A stretch of 64,000 nt of DNA from positions 1-64,000 of the forward strand of contig CACNWB010000002.1 of NCBI GenBank assembly GCA_902624095.1, given 5' to 3'. The notes under the pieces were generated by a model. That model had not been told where the DNA came from. It searched no databases and was given only the letters and a program-made list of their open reading frames with translations. The translations under genes and the position numbers were made by a program. The stretch comes from an uncultured PS1 clade bacterium (GTDB taxonomy: Bacteria > Pseudomonadota > Alphaproteobacteria > RS24). Of this stretch, positions 19,505 to 29,295 are shown piece after piece (the stretch's first letter is position 1; each line of letters starts with the position of its first letter).

Positions 19505-19762
19505 ATGACAAAAATCGAACCTGCATTGGACCGTTTGCATACGGCGCTGGAAAAATTGGGAGCCGGGGTGCATCAGAGCCGCCGGAATGAAGGTGCGGCG
19601 CGCGCTGAGACTGCTGATCTGGACAATCAGTGCGCGCATTTGCGAGCCGAAGTATCCGCCCTGAAAAAACATAATCAAGAACTCGATGCACGCTGTCGTC
19701 GGAGCGCGCAGCAAATCGAAAAAGTAATGGGACAAATTGACAGCTTGCTGGAGGGGGACTAG
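19505..19762 (+). CDS. Small coiled-coil protein upstream of zapA (DUF4164-like)
   Basis: An 85-residue, highly polar, helical protein: heptad-like leucines in LDNQCAHLRAEVSALKKHNQEL and LDARCRRSAQQIEKVMGQIDSLLE point to one coiled coil. It has no signal or membrane segment. Its stop abuts the GTG of zapA. Alphaproteobacteria often carry such a short coiled-coil gene (DUF4164-type) just before zapA, so a role with the division ring is plausible but inferred only from position. Confidence 0.75.
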   Translation: MTKIEPALDRLHTALEKLGAGVHQSRRNEGAARAETADLDNQCAHLRAEVSALKKHNQELDARCRRSAQQIEKVMGQIDSLLEGD

Positions 19763-20173
19763 GTGGCCGAGTTAACAATTTCGATCAACTCGCGTCCGTT
19801 TCAGATCATGTGTCGTGACGGCGAGGAGGCGCAGGTGCAACAATTGGCCGAGGATTTGGCGACACGCATTGCCAATATCCGGCGCGATGTCGGGGCCGGA
19901 CACCGCGCGGGCGACAGCCATCTGCTGGTGCTCACCGGGCTGACCCTGTGCAATGAATTACGCGATCTGCGACATGAAATCGGGCGCGTGCGTGATGAGA
20001 TCGAAAAGACCACCGCCGCTCGTCAAGATTTACATGACCGCATTGAGGAATTGGAAAACATGGTCAGCGGTGCGCTTGAAAAGGCGGCCGAGCGCGTCGA
20101 AGACCTGGTATCTATGGTGGCGCCGGAGGAAACCGAACAAGCTATTGATGTGCCGCCAATAAATAGCGGCTAA
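19763..20173 (+). CDS. zapA: Cell division protein ZapA
   Basis: A 136-residue protein starting at a GTG directly after the preceding stop. The N-terminal ZapA head is visible (ELTISINSRPFQIMCRDGEE, then QVQQLAEDLATRI), followed by LLVLTGLTLCNEL and a long C-terminal coiled coil. ZapA crosslinks FtsZ protofilaments at midcell. The 6S RNA and the fthC gene follow, an order conserved from gamma- to alphaproteobacteria, which supports both the zapA and 6S calls. Confidence 0.92.
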   Translation: MAELTISINSRPFQIMCRDGEEAQVQQLAEDLATRIANIRRDVGAGHRAGDSHLLVLTGLTLCNELRDLRHEIGRVRDEIEKTTAARQDLHDRIEELENMVSGALEKAAERVEDLVSMVAPEETEQAIDVPPINSG

Positions 20174-20181
20174 ATTATCAC

Positions 20182-20337
20182 GTGGGACTGCCCGATGCGA
20201 CGCTTACCATTGCGCTCGGGGCCTTACGATCCTTTTGGGAACTGTCACTGAGGTCGGTCGTGGCCGACCGCACACGGTGCCCACCTACCTAAGTAGGTCT
20301 CCGAGGATACTGTAAGCGACGATCAGGGCGGTTCCAC
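20182..20337 (+). ncRNA. ssrS: 6S RNA
   Basis: The gap between zapA and fthC encodes a rod-like RNA. Bases 20182-20193 (GTGGGACTGCCC) pair with 20326-20337 (GGGCGGTTCCAC) as a 12-bp closing stem with G-U wobbles only. An internal hairpin GGTCGG/CCGACC and a self-complementary ACCTACCTAAGTAGGT lie inside. Length (about 156 nt), shape and the zapA-ssrS-fthC position are those of 6S RNA, which traps sigma-70 RNA polymerase by mimicking an open promoter. The ends are estimated from the closing stem. Confidence 0.88.
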
Positions 20338-20383
20338 ATGAGTTTGGTTGCACCCAGGCGGTGCGCCGCAAACGGGAGAGCTT

Positions 20384-20959
20384 ATGTCGAAATCCGCATT
20401 GCGCCGGCAAATGCTGGCGTTGCGCCCCTCGCTTCAAAGCGCGCACCCGTCCGCGGCGGGAGATGTGGCCCGCAACTTCAACGCGCATGTGCCGCTTGAC
20501 CCGATTCAAGACTGTGTGGCGGTGTATCACGCGGCCGGCGGCGAAATTGACAGTGATGATTTGGTGGCGCTTTTGCGCGCCCGCAATGTGCCGCTGGCAT
20601 TGCCCGTGACACATGAAAAAGGTCCGCTCAGCTTCAGGGTTTATGCAGAGGACACATCTCTTATGCCTGATGCGGCAGGCATGCTTGCGCCCGATGTAAA
20701 TGCGCCAGCTTGCCGGCCCAGCGTCATCATTTTGCCTTTGCTGGCATTTGATACGACCGGTGCGCGGCTGGGGCGCGGCGGCGGGCACTATGACCGAACG
20801 CTTGCGGGCTTGCGAAAAAAATGTCATCTGCGGGCAATCGGTCTGGCTTTTGATGAGCAGATGGTTGAAAAATGTCCGGTAGAACCGCACGACGCGCCGC
20901 TTGATATGGTGGTGACGCCAATTCGGGCAATTACGTGTAGTGAGGGTAAGCATTTATGA
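20384..20959 (+). CDS. fthC: 5-formyltetrahydrofolate cyclo-ligase
   Basis: A 191-residue enzyme (MTHFS/YgfA) that uses ATP to convert 5-formyl-THF to 5,10-methenyl-THF. The nucleotide/folate motif is LPLLAFDTTGARLGRGGGHY followed by DRTLAG. The start at 20384 (MSKSALRRQM) matches the family; the earlier in-frame codon at 20348 would place 12 residues right after the 6S RNA. It overlaps the next gene by ATGA. The link to 6S RNA is conserved and processing of the RNA from the same transcript is likely. Confidence 0.93.
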   Translation: MSKSALRRQMLALRPSLQSAHPSAAGDVARNFNAHVPLDPIQDCVAVYHAAGGEIDSDDLVALLRARNVPLALPVTHEKGPLSFRVYAEDTSLMPDAAGMLAPDVNAPACRPSVIILPLLAFDTTGARLGRGGGHYDRTLAGLRKKCHLRAIGLAFDEQMVEKCPVEPHDAPLDMVVTPIRAITCSEGKHL

Positions 20960-21768
20960 AAATTTTGTTTCTCGGAGATGTGGTTGGGCGCGCGGCGCGC
21001 GAAGCCGTATTGAGGCAGGTTCCGCTATGGCGGAAGCAATGGGAGCTTGATTTCGTCATCGTCAATGGCGAGAATGTCGCTAGCGGCTTTGGCATTACCC
21101 CGGCGATTGCAGAGGCTTTTTTCGAAGCTGGTGTCGATGTCATCTCCACTGGCAATCACGTTTGGGACCAGCAGGAAATCCAAGGCTACATCGATACTGA
21201 AAATCGCCTGCTGCGGCCGGTAAATTTCCCATCCGGCACTCCGGGTATGGGCGCCAATCTTTTTCAGGCGGGCGACCAGTGCGTCATGGTGGTCAATGTC
21301 ATGGGGCAGTTATTTATGGAAACGTTGGACGATCCCTTTGTCGCCATTGAGCGCGAATTGGCGGCTTGTCCGCTGGGTGAGGCGGCCGATGCCATTATTG
21401 TTGACGTACATGCCGAGGCGACATCCGAAAAAATGGCGATGGGTCATTTTTGCGACGGGCGCGCGAGCCTTGTGGTCGGCACCCACACCCATGTGCCAAC
21501 GGCGGATGCACAGATTTTGCCGAATGGCACGGCCTATCAAACCGACGCCGGCATGTGCGGCGATTATGACAGTGTTATAGGCATGGAAAAAGAAGAGCCG
21601 TTAAAGCGCTTTCGCACGAAATTGCGCGGCGGGCGCTTTGCTCCGGCCGCCGGCACGCCGACGCTTTGCGGCTTGGTGGTGGAAACCGACGACCAAAGCG
21701 GTCTGGCGGTTGATATTGCGCCGCTTCGTTTCGGCGGCAGGCTTTCCAGTACGGCGATGAACGGCTAA
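20956..21768 (+). CDS. YmdB-type metallophosphoesterase
   Basis: A 270-residue calcineurin-like phosphoesterase of the TIGR00282/YmdB family: ILFLGDVVGRAAREAV at the start, FVIVNGENVASGFGITP, STGNHVWDQQEI, and VVGTHTHVPTADAQILPNG for the dimetal centre. Homologues hydrolyse 2',3'-cyclic nucleotides or act as global regulators in Bacillus; the alphaproteobacterial role is not known. It overlaps fthC by four bases (ATGA). Confidence 0.9.
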   Translation: MKILFLGDVVGRAAREAVLRQVPLWRKQWELDFVIVNGENVASGFGITPAIAEAFFEAGVDVISTGNHVWDQQEIQGYIDTENRLLRPVNFPSGTPGMGANLFQAGDQCVMVVNVMGQLFMETLDDPFVAIERELAACPLGEAADAIIVDVHAEATSEKMAMGHFCDGRASLVVGTHTHVPTADAQILPNGTAYQTDAGMCGDYDSVIGMEKEEPLKRFRTKLRGGRFAPAAGTPTLCGLVVETDDQSGLAVDIAPLRFGGRLSSTAMNG

Positions 21769-21842
21769 CCTATTTCCAGTGATTCGGCATCCTCTCAAGG
21801 TGCCGTGACCGTTGAATTTTCACTTTGTCAGAGTTGAACGTT

Positions 21843-22589
21843 ATGGCCGGCCATTCCAAATTCAAAAATATTCAGCACCGCAAGGGAGCGCAGGACAAAA
21901 AGCGCGCGAAAATCTTCTCGCGACTGGCAAAAGAAATTACCGTGGCCGCCAAAATGGGCATGCCGGATCCGGACAGCAATCCGCGCCTGCGCACGGCCAT
22001 ACTCGCGGCTCGCGCCCAAAATATGCCAAAAGACAATATTGAACGTGCCATAAAAAAAAGCGCTGATGCCGATGGCGAAAATTATGACGAAGTGCGCTAT
22101 GAGGGTTTTGGTCCGGGCGGGATCGGCGTCATTGTCGAAACGCTGACCGACAATCGCAATCGTACGGCAAGCGATGTTCGCTCAACCTTTTCCAAATCGG
22201 GGGGCAATATGGGTGAAACTGGTTCGGTTTCTTTCATGTTCGACAGGGTCGGTTCGATTGAATACGGGCCTGACGCCGCCGATGCTGAAACGGTGTTCGA
22301 GGCGGCCATCGAAGCCGGTGCCGAAGATGTGGTATCGGGCGAAGACGGCCATGAAATCGTCTGTTCGATGGAAGATTTGCACGGTGTGGTCGATGTGCTT
22401 GCCGGCGTTTTGGGTGAGCCGCAAGCGGCAAGTATTGTGTGGAAACCGCAAAATGATGTGCCCGTTGATTCCGAGGCTGCCGAGATGGTTTTGAAATTTA
22501 TGGACGCGCTCGACGACCTTGACGATGTGCAAAATGTTTACGCAAATTTTGATATTGCCGATGAGGTGATGGAAAAATTGTCAAGCTGA
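21843..22589 (+). CDS. yebC: YebC/PmpR family protein
   Basis: A 248-residue YebC protein beginning [20 protein letters not shown] and continuing [20 protein letters not shown] and [13 protein letters not shown], all hallmark segments. Family members are described as DNA-binding regulators and more recently as factors that ease ribosome stalling. The start at 21843 is set by the universal MAGHSK N-terminus; an in-frame ATG at 21825 is rejected. It directly precedes ruvC, as in many proteobacteria. Confidence 0.95.
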   Translation: MAGHSKFKNIQHRKGAQDKKRAKIFSRLAKEITVAAKMGMPDPDSNPRLRTAILAARAQNMPKDNIERAIKKSADADGENYDEVRYEGFGPGGIGVIVETLTDNRNRTASDVRSTFSKSGGNMGETGSVSFMFDRVGSIEYGPDAADAETVFEAAIEAGAEDVVSGEDGHEIVCSMEDLHGVVDVLAGVLGEPQAASIVWKPQNDVPVDSEAAEMVLKFMDALDDLDDVQNVYANFDIADEVMEKLSS

Positions 22590-22607
22590 GCAGAAGGTAA
22601 AATTCGC

Positions 22608-23132
22608 ATGAGCATCAACTCCACCCATCGCCTGATCGGGCTTGACCCCGGGCTTCGTTTTACTGGCTGGGGGGTTATCGACGTGACGGGCCCGAAACTC
22701 GTTCATGTGGCAAACGGATCTATAGCCTCAAAACAGGCTGACCCATTGCCGACGCGCCTTTTACAAATCGAAAGCGGGCTGGAAGAAGTGTTTGACGCTT
22801 GGGCGCCCGACCATGCGGGGGTGGAGCAAACTTTCGTCAATAGCGACGGTGCCGCCACCCTCAAGCTGGGTCAAGCCCGAGCGGTTTGCCTGCTGGTACC
22901 GGCGCGGCGCAATATTCCGGTGAATGAATATGCGCCGAATTTCATCAAACGCGCGGTGACGGGGTCGGGCCATGCGACCAAAGAACAAATTGCGGCCATG
23001 ATAAAAGTGTTGTTGCCGCAGGCGCGGACTGCGGATGAGCATGCCGCCGATGCGCTTGCTGTGGCTATTACGCTGGCACATGCTGGAGACCTTGGCGGAC
23101 GTCTGGCGCAAGCGCTGGAGGTCAGCAAATGA
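22608..23132 (+). CDS. ruvC: Holliday junction endonuclease RuvC
   Basis: A 174-residue nuclease that cuts Holliday junctions symmetrically. The acidic active site is visible as the Asp in GLDPGLRFTGWGV, the Glu in VEQTFVN and the C-terminal HAADALAVAIT with two Asp positions. GHATKEQIAAM covers the DNA-contacting helix. AGAAGG lies upstream of the ATG. The stop overlaps ruvA in ATGA, so ruvC-ruvA-ruvB are translationally linked. Confidence 0.96.
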   Translation: MSINSTHRLIGLDPGLRFTGWGVIDVTGPKLVHVANGSIASKQADPLPTRLLQIESGLEEVFDAWAPDHAGVEQTFVNSDGAATLKLGQARAVCLLVPARRNIPVNEYAPNFIKRAVTGSGHATKEQIAAMIKVLLPQARTADEHAADALAVAITLAHAGDLGGRLAQALEVSK

Positions 23133-23737
23133 TCGGGCGGTTGCGCGGTCGCCTGGACGGGCGCGGTGAAAATTGGGTGCTCGTGGATGTGGGCGGCGTC
23201 GGCTATATGGTAGAAGGCTCGGCGCGGCTGCTTGACGGATGCCCGCCCGACGGTGAGGCAGTGTCGCTGGCAATCGAAACGTATGTGCGCGAAGACCAGT
23301 TTCGGCTATTTGGTTTTTTGACTGAAGAAGAGCGCAGCTGGTTCAAGCTCCTCATGGGTGTGCAAGGGGTTGGGGCCAAGGTTGCGCTGGCCATTCAAGG
23401 TGTGCTGTCGCCGACCGATCTTGTGCAGGCCTTGGCTGCAGAAGACAAGGCCATGGTTGCCCGCGCGCCTGGTGTCGGCCCGAAAGTCGCCCAGCGTATT
23501 GTGCAGGAGTTGAAAGACAAAATACCCGAAGCCGCCTTTGGTGCAGCCGTAAGTGCTGGTGCCGGCGGGCCAGCCTCGCAAGCCCATCTTGATGCCATGT
23601 CGGCGCTGACCAATTTGGGATATCAGCGCACCGAGGCGCATCGCGCCCTACAAGCGGCAGCTGCGGCATCTGAGAGTGATAAGGGCGAGAGTGCTGAAAC
23701 CTTGATCCGGAAGGCCCTGAAGGAGTTGGCAAAATGA
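23129..23737 (+). CDS. ruvA: Holliday junction branch-migration protein RuvA
   Basis: A 202-residue RuvA. Domain I starts [21 protein letters not shown]. The two helix-hairpin-helix motifs lie in [16 protein letters not shown] and [19 protein letters not shown]. Domain III, which binds RuvB, ends with [18 protein letters not shown] and [11 protein letters not shown]. RuvA holds the four-way junction for the RuvB motors. It overlaps both neighbours by four bases. Confidence 0.96.
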   Translation: MIGRLRGRLDGRGENWVLVDVGGVGYMVEGSARLLDGCPPDGEAVSLAIETYVREDQFRLFGFLTEEERSWFKLLMGVQGVGAKVALAIQGVLSPTDLVQALAAEDKAMVARAPGVGPKVAQRIVQELKDKIPEAAFGAAVSAGAGGPASQAHLDAMSALTNLGYQRTEAHRALQAAAAASESDKGESAETLIRKALKELAK

Positions 23738-24756
23738 CCGACAGGCTAATGAATGCAGCAGGCGATGATAACGATACCGCCTTGCGGCCGACCTCGCTTG
23801 ACGGGTTTATTGGCCAGAAAAAAGGCCGCGAAAACCTGTCTGTTTTTATAGGCGCGGCGCGCGGGCGCAAGGAAGCCCTCGACCATGTGCTGCTTGCCGG
23901 CCCGCCGGGGCTTGGCAAAACCACGCTGGCGCAGATTATCGCACGTGAGTTGGGTTCCGGCTTTCGCTCGACCTCCGGTCCGGTCATTTCAAAAGCTGGT
24001 GATCTGGCATCGCTTCTAACAAATCTGGAGCCACACGATGTTTTATTTATCGATGAGATACATAGGCTGAGCCCGGCGGTTGAAGAAATATTGTACCCGG
24101 CAATGGAAGATTTCGAGCTTGATTTGATGATCGGCGAAGGCCCCGCCGCGCGCTCGGTCAAAATCGATTTGCCGCCTTTCACGCTGGTCGGCGCGACCAC
24201 GCGCTCCGGCTTGCTGACAACGCCTTTGCGCGACCGCTTCGGTATTCCGGTCTATCTTGAATATTACGACATTGAAGAACTGGAACTGATTATCCGCCGC
24301 AATAGTGAACTGATGGGGCTGGATGTCACCGATGAAGGCGCGCGCGAAATAGCCGGACGCGCTCGCGGCACGCCGCGTGTGGCGGGGCGCTTATTGCGGC
24401 GCGTGCGCGATTTTGCAAGCTTTGAAGAGGCGACCCGCATTGATGCGAAACTCGCTGACCGCGCGCTCAAACGTCTTGATGTTGACAGCCGGGGGCTGGA
24501 CGCGCTCGACCACCGCTACTTGAAAGTTATGGCCGAAAAATTCATGGGCGCGCCGGTCGGCATTGACACAATGGCCGCCGCACTGGGCGAGCCGCGCGAT
24601 GCGTTAGAAGATATTGTCGAGCCGTTTCTGATCCAGCTTGGGTTTGTCAATCGCACGCCGCGAGGCCGCGTTCTTATGCCAGTGGCGTTTGAACATTTGG
24701 GGCTGGAATTGCCGCGCGGTTATGATGGCGATCTTTTTGACACAGCCAAAGAATAA
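23734..24756 (+). CDS. ruvB: Holliday junction helicase RuvB
   Basis: A 340-residue AAA+ motor. Walker A is [14 protein letters not shown], Walker [12 protein letters not shown], sensor 1 GATTRSG, the arginine finger lies in PLRDRFGI, and a C-terminal winged helix ends [19 protein letters not shown]. Hexamers pull DNA through the RuvA-bound junction with ATP. It is the last gene of the ruvCAB unit; ybgC follows after 5 bp, giving continuous transcription toward tol-pal. Confidence 0.97.
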   Translation: MTDRLMNAAGDDNDTALRPTSLDGFIGQKKGRENLSVFIGAARGRKEALDHVLLAGPPGLGKTTLAQIIARELGSGFRSTSGPVISKAGDLASLLTNLEPHDVLFIDEIHRLSPAVEEILYPAMEDFELDLMIGEGPAARSVKIDLPPFTLVGATTRSGLLTTPLRDRFGIPVYLEYYDIEELELIIRRNSELMGLDVTDEGAREIAGRARGTPRVAGRLLRRVRDFASFEEATRIDAKLADRALKRLDVDSRGLDALDHRYLKVMAEKFMGAPVGIDTMAAALGEPRDALEDIVEPFLIQLGFVNRTPRGRVLMPVAFEHLGLELPRGYDGDLFDTAKE

Positions 24757-24761
24757 ACTAT

Positions 24762-25232
24762 ATGGGGCCAATGGACGGCGCGTTTACAGACAAAATTCAT
24801 AAACTTGATGTGCGTGTCTATTACGAAGACACTGATTTTTCCGGTGTTGTGTATCATGCCAATTATCTGAAATTCGCCGAGCGCGGCCGCTCTAGTTTCC
24901 TTCGTCTTGCCGGTGTCATACATTCTGATTTGCTCACACATGAGCCGCCGTTGGCCTTTGTCGTGCGGGGTATGAATATCGAATTTGTTGCCCCAGCGCG
25001 TATCGACGATGTTCTGGTCGTGGAGACGATTTTTACCGCCGCGCGGGGCCCGCGCCTTACCGCCTGGCAAACCATTCGTCGAGACGGGGAATTATTATGG
25101 CAGGCAGAAATTCTGGCGGCCTGCATTGACCTTGATGGCAAGCCGCGGCGCATGCCTGCAAGAACAGTCGATCAGATGGCGCCATGGCTCACCGATAAGC
25201 CGCCGGATTTTAGGGCGCCGCAACGCTGGTAA
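24762..25232 (+). CDS. ybgC: Acyl-CoA thioesterase YbgC
   Basis: A 156-residue hotdog-fold thioesterase with the signature VYYEDTDFSGVVYHANYLKF; the Asp after TD is the catalytic residue of the 4-hydroxybenzoyl-CoA thioesterase class. FVVRGMNIEFVAPARIDDVL follows. YbgC is the usual first gene of tol-pal operons and acts on acyl-CoA or ACP in phospholipid metabolism. ATG at 24762 or 24771 could start the protein. Confidence 0.92.
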   Translation: MGPMDGAFTDKIHKLDVRVYYEDTDFSGVVYHANYLKFAERGRSSFLRLAGVIHSDLLTHEPPLAFVVRGMNIEFVAPARIDDVLVVETIFTAARGPRLTAWQTIRRDGELLWQAEILAACIDLDGKPRRMPARTVDQMAPWLTDKPPDFRAPQRW

Positions 25233-25299
25233 CGCCCGTTAGCCCAAGTTTTGTCACAATCCCACTATAGTCTAGCCCGTAAATGGAGAGAGGTATGAG

Positions 25300-26010
25300 A
25301 TGGAAACGGTAGTCCTTGATTCGCCGACGCTAGCCACAGTCACAGATTTTTCGTTATGGGCGCTATTTATACGCGCCGATATTGTTGTCAAACTTGTCAT
25401 GATCGGACTAATTTTCGCTTCTGTCTGGAGCTGGGCGATTATTTTTGAGAAAACATTTCTCTTTTGGCGCATTAATAAGGCGGCAGAGGATTTCGAACAG
25501 CAATTTTGGTCGGGAGACTCGTTGCAAAACCTCTATCGCAAGCTCAATTCGGGTCGCCCCGACCCAATGTCGGGCGTTTTCATTGCCGCCATGCGCGAGT
25601 TTGCCCGCGGCGAGACGGGTAAGAAGAGCCAGAACAACGACAATTTAGTTCGACGGGTGGAGCGCATACTGACCTCTGCCGTGGCGCGCGAGATGGGGCT
25701 ATTGGAGCGGCGTATGCTGTTTCTGGCAACAGTCGGCGCGGTGGCGCCCTTTGTGGGTCTTTTCGGAACAGTATGGGGCATTATGAACAGCTTTCAGGCG
25801 ATTGCCATGACGCGCGACACCAATTTAGCCGTTGTTGCTCCGGGTATTGCCGAAGCCCTTTTTGCCACCGGTCTGGGCTTGCTTGCGGCCATTCCTGCCG
25901 TTATCGCTTATAATAAATTTTCCTATGATCTGGCCCGTTTCGGCGCGCGTCTTGATTTGTTTGCCGATGATTTTGCTGTGCTGCTCGCACGCCAGTCTGA
26001 CATTGGATAA
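25300..26010 (+). CDS. tolQ: Tol-Pal motor protein TolQ
   Basis: A 236-residue MotA/TolQ/ExbB proton-channel protein with three membrane segments: one near residues 25-48 (VVKLVMIGLIFASVWSWAII), and two late ones in FLATVGAVAPFVGLFGTVWG and IAEALFATGLGLLAAIPAVI. With TolR it forms the inner-membrane motor that uses the proton gradient to energise TolA at the division site. AGAGAGG lies just before the ATG. It is first of tolQRAB-pal-cpoB. Confidence 0.96.
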   Translation: METVVLDSPTLATVTDFSLWALFIRADIVVKLVMIGLIFASVWSWAIIFEKTFLFWRINKAAEDFEQQFWSGDSLQNLYRKLNSGRPDPMSGVFIAAMREFARGETGKKSQNNDNLVRRVERILTSAVAREMGLLERRMLFLATVGAVAPFVGLFGTVWGIMNSFQAIAMTRDTNLAVVAPGIAEALFATGLGLLAAIPAVIAYNKFSYDLARFGARLDLFADDFAVLLARQSDIG

Positions 26011-26015
26011 GAGCG

Positions 26016-26459
26016 ATGGGCATGTCGACTTCCTTGAAAAAACCAGCCTCACAGCGGCGCCCGCGTTACCAGCCCATGAGCGAGATCAATGTAACCCCGA
26101 TGGTCGATGTGATGCTAGTACTGATGATTGTATTCATGGTCGCCGCCCCGCTATTGACGGTGGGCGTGCCCGTCAATCTGCCTAAGGCGGGCGCTCAGGC
26201 GCTGACGGGCGATGATGAGCCACTAGCGATTTCGGTCAATCAGGGCGGCCAGATTTTTATCGAGGAAACGGAAGTTAATCTGCGTGACCTCGTGCCTCGC
26301 CTTAAGGCCTTGATCGGCACTGGATATGATCAGCGTATTTATGTGCGCGGCGACCGTGATGTGGCCTACGGGCGTGTGGCGGAAGTGGTGGCGCGCATAA
26401 ATAATGCTGGATTTTCCCGAGTTGCGCTGGTTACCGAACAAGATAGCGGGCGTAAATAG
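26016..26459 (+). CDS. tolR: Tol-Pal protein TolR
   Basis: A 147-residue ExbD/TolR protein: a short basic cytoplasmic end, then INVTPMVDVMLVLMIVFMV with the membrane aspartate that carries protons, and a periplasmic domain closing with VYVRGDRD-like IYVRGDRDVAYGRVAEV. It partners TolQ. ATG codons at 26016 and 26022 are both possible; five bases separate it from tolQ. Confidence 0.95.
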   Translation: MGMSTSLKKPASQRRPRYQPMSEINVTPMVDVMLVLMIVFMVAAPLLTVGVPVNLPKAGAQALTGDDEPLAISVNQGGQIFIEETEVNLRDLVPRLKALIGTGYDQRIYVRGDRDVAYGRVAEVVARINNAGFSRVALVTEQDSGRK

Positions 26460-26463
26460 CCCC

Positions 26464-27273
26464 GTGATCGCCGGTCGTGACATTTTTGCCTCTCTCGGGC
26501 TTCACGTCGCACTGGCGGTCGTTGCGGGGTTTTGGACCCCCGTCATGACAGCGCTTGATACAAATGATGCTTTATTGCCGGTAGAGATTGTCACAGTGGA
26601 AGAGTTCACCCGCCTGACACGCGATAGACCAAAAAAGGAATTTTTGGAGAAAGAATCCGCTCCGGCGAAACCTTCCCCGCACGTGGCGCGTGAGAAGGCC
26701 CCGCCGCCGCCTGCCAAAGCCATGCCGCTACCCGAACCGGTACGTCAAAAACCGGTCGCCGACATTTCTAACGATCAGGTTGAAAAAGCACCCGCCGAAA
26801 CCAGCCCCATACGACAGTTGCGGCCAGTGGCGCGGCCCGCGCCGCCCAAGCCCAAACCTGTGCTGGATGTTTCGCAAATACGCGCTTTACTCAATAAAAC
26901 GCCCGATACGCCAGCTGAGGCCGCGCTTGTTGCCGAAGAAGATGTGGCTTCTAAAAATATCAGGTTGACCCTTAATGAGATTGACGCCTTCCGCACCCAG
27001 ATGCGGCGTTGCTGGAACCCGCCATCGGGCGCGCGCAATGCTGAAGATTTGATAGTGCAAGTGCGTGTGTCGCTGGCACCGAACGGCATGATTTCGGCCG
27101 GCCCCAAAGTTATGAATCGTAGGCAATTGGGCGACCCGTTTTTCCGCGCCGCGGCCGAAAGCGTGTTGCGCGCCATTCGCCGGTGCCAGCCGTTTGAAAT
27201 GCCGCCCGAAAAATATGCCGCTTGGCGCGACATTGAATTAAAGTTCGATCCTGGCAAAATGCTGGGGGGGTAG
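26464..27273 (+). CDS. tolA: TolA-like protein
   Basis: About 269 residues: an N-terminal membrane anchor ([14 protein letters not shown]), then a proline-, lysine- and alanine-rich region ([20 protein letters not shown] onward), and a C-terminal TolA/TonB-like domain with [20 protein letters not shown]. TolA spans the periplasm between TolQR and Pal/TolB. I take the GTG at 26464, four bases after tolR; an in-frame ATG at 26404 would overlap tolR by 56 bp. The spacer is much shorter and more proline-rich than the helical arm of E. coli TolA, which is common in alphaproteobacteria. Confidence 0.88.
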   Translation: MIAGRDIFASLGLHVALAVVAGFWTPVMTALDTNDALLPVEIVTVEEFTRLTRDRPKKEFLEKESAPAKPSPHVAREKAPPPPAKAMPLPEPVRQKPVADISNDQVEKAPAETSPIRQLRPVARPAPPKPKPVLDVSQIRALLNKTPDTPAEAALVAEEDVASKNIRLTLNEIDAFRTQMRRCWNPPSGARNAEDLIVQVRVSLAPNGMISAGPKVMNRRQLGDPFFRAAAESVLRAIRRCQPFEMPPEKYAAWRDIELKFDPGKMLGG

Positions 27274-27289
27274 CAGGAAAGGCTGTTTC

Positions 27290-28591
27290 ATGAGTATTCG
27301 TAATTTTCTGGTATGGGTAATCGCGCTGGCCGTGCTCGCAGGCGCTCCGGCCGGTGCCGCGCTGAAGATTGATATCACACAAGGCAATGTCGAGCCGCTG
27401 CCCATTGCGGTGCTGGATTTTGTCAGTGAAGACGGCGTCGGAATGAAACTGGCCCAAGTCGTCACGGCGGATTTGGAGCGTTCGGGTTTGTTTCGCCCTA
27501 TAGAGCGTGCCGCCTTTATCGAAACGCAAGTCGATGTGAATGTGCGCCCGCGCTTTCGCGATTGGCGGCTGGTCAATGCGCTTGCGTTGGTTACCGGGCG
27601 CGCCATTCGCCAGAATGACGGGCGTTTAAGGGTGGAGTTCAGATTGTGGGATGTGGTTGCCCAGCAACAAATGACGGGCCTGCAATTCTTCACTACGCCG
27701 GAGAACTGGCGGCGCATTAGCCATCTTGTGGCTGATGCAATTTATGAACGCCTGACTGGAGAAACCGGATATTTCGACACACGCATTGTTTTTGTGTCTG
27801 AGTCCGGGCCCAAGAACAAGCGCGTCAAGCGGCTGGCAATTATGGACCAAGACGGCTATGCCCGCAGCGAATTGACCGACGGGCGCACGCTGGCGCTGAC
27901 CCCGCGTTTCAGCCCAACCGCTCAGGAAATCACCTATTTGTCTTATTATCGCAACAAGCCGCGCGTTTATCTGCTGAATATCGAGACCGGACAGCAGGAA
28001 GTCGTCGGTGATTTTCCAGGCATGACCTTTGCGCCACGGTTTTCACCCGACGGCCAGAAAATTGTGATGAGCCTTGAACGCAACGGCAATTCGAATATTT
28101 ATACGATGGATTTGCGTACCCGCGAAACCCGGCGGCTTACTTCGTCTCTCGCCATTGATACCGCTCCATGCTTCGCGCCCGATGGTGGGCAAATCGTTTT
28201 CGAGTCCGATCGCATGGGCACACAGCAAATTTATATCATGGAATCCGACGGCACAAATGTGCGGCGCATCAGCTATGGCGAGGGCCGATATGCAACACCC
28301 GTCTGGTCTCCGCGCGGCGATTTGATTGCCTTTACCAAAACCTATAAGGGCCGGTTTCTCATCGGTGTGATGAAAACCGATGGCAGCGGCGAGCGCATTT
28401 TGACCGAAGGGTTCCACAATGAAGGTCCGGCATGGTCGCCAAACGGCCGTGTATTAGCGTTTTTCCGCGAGAGCAAAGGTGCCGATGGCGGCCCCAAATT
28501 ATGGACGGTGGATGTCACGGGATATAATGAACAACCAGTTCCTGTGGAAGGCTGGGCATCAGACCCGGCATGGTCGCCGCTCATCCGCTAG
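27290..28591 (+). CDS. tolB: Tol-Pal periplasmic protein TolB
   Basis: A 433-residue exported protein with signal peptide ([18 protein letters not shown]), an N-terminal alpha/beta domain, and a beta-propeller built of repeats such as [37 protein letters not shown] and [12 protein letters not shown]. TolB binds Pal and TolA in the periplasm and helps draw the outer membrane inward during division. AGGAAAGG lies before the ATG, 16 bp after tolA. Confidence 0.96.
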   Translation: MSIRNFLVWVIALAVLAGAPAGAALKIDITQGNVEPLPIAVLDFVSEDGVGMKLAQVVTADLERSGLFRPIERAAFIETQVDVNVRPRFRDWRLVNALALVTGRAIRQNDGRLRVEFRLWDVVAQQQMTGLQFFTTPENWRRISHLVADAIYERLTGETGYFDTRIVFVSESGPKNKRVKRLAIMDQDGYARSELTDGRTLALTPRFSPTAQEITYLSYYRNKPRVYLLNIETGQQEVVGDFPGMTFAPRFSPDGQKIVMSLERNGNSNIYTMDLRTRETRRLTSSLAIDTAPCFAPDGGQIVFESDRMGTQQIYIMESDGTNVRRISYGEGRYATPVWSPRGDLIAFTKTYKGRFLIGVMKTDGSGERILTEGFHNEGPAWSPNGRVLAFFRESKGADGGPKLWTVDVTGYNEQPVPVEGWASDPAWSPLIR

Positions 28592-28736
28592 ACTCCGAAT
28601 TTGAAGGGCTGGTTTTGCAGGCGTTTGCAGGTTTACATTTCTGCGCGGTTTTGGTTTAACAAAGCTGTCTTTTTTATTTTGTTAATATAAAACGAGGCTA
28701 AGTACAGTTATTATCGATTTATTCGGAAGGAAGCCC

Positions 28737-29216
28737 ATGATGACCACTTATTTACCTTTGAAAAAAATTGCGGCATTTGGTTTTGCAGCCATGGTTCTCG
28801 CAGCTTGTGCCGCGCCAAGCTACACAACCGGTTCGGCTTCTTCATCCGCATCGGGCGGTTCGGCATCGGCCAAATATCTGGTCGAAAATGTTGGCGATCG
28901 CGTTTTCTTCGAAACAGACCGATCTGTTCTTGGTGCTTCGGCCCGAGGCACGCTGGTACGTCAGGCTGAATGGCTTAACCAGAATGGCGGCATCAATATG
29001 ACTATTGAAGGCCATGCTGACGAACGCGGCACACGCGAATACAATCTGGCTCTGGGTGCTCGTCGTGCCAATGCCGTGCGCGACTTTTTGATCTCTCAGG
29101 GCGTAAATGCCAGCCGTCTGCAGACAATCTCTTTTGGTAAAGAGCGTCCGGTTTCTCTGTGCGCTGAAGAAAGCTGCTGGTCGAAAAACCGCCGTTCGGT
29201 CTCAGCCATCCGCTAA
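28737..29216 (+). CDS. pal: Peptidoglycan-associated lipoprotein Pal
   Basis: A 159-residue lipoprotein. The lipobox is VLAAC near residue 23, followed by a Ser/Gly/Ala linker and an OmpA-C domain with VFFETDRS, IEGHADERGTREYNLALGAR and RLQTISFGKERP. The Asp and Arg in the HADERG segment bind diaminopimelate in peptidoglycan. A 145-bp gap separates it from tolB, so it probably has its own promoter as well as readthrough. GGAAGGAAG precedes the ATG; 28740 is an equivalent second ATG. Confidence 0.96.
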   Translation: MMTTYLPLKKIAAFGFAAMVLAACAAPSYTTGSASSSASGGSASAKYLVENVGDRVFFETDRSVLGASARGTLVRQAEWLNQNGGINMTIEGHADERGTREYNLALGARRANAVRDFLISQGVNASRLQTISFGKERPVSLCAEESCWSKNRRSVSAIR

Positions 29217-29234
29217 TCCCGGAACACTTTTTGT

Positions 29235-29268
29235 AAGGGGCGTCTTATCAGGCGCCCTTTGCTTTTTT
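29235..29268 (+). terminator. Rho-independent terminator after pal
   Basis: AAGGGGCGTC (29235-29244) pairs with GGCGCCCTTT (29251-29260) around a six-base loop; the stem of about 10 bp includes two G-T wobbles. It is followed by GCTTTTTTG. This would end most pal transcripts before cpoB. Confidence 0.75.
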
Positions 29269-29295
29269 GCCCTATTTTTGCCAGCATTTTAGTGC

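Noticed and set aside
23352..24200. 282-codon minus-strand frame across ruvA and ruvB
   Set aside because: Overlaps two certain genes in a coupled operon and shows no motif.
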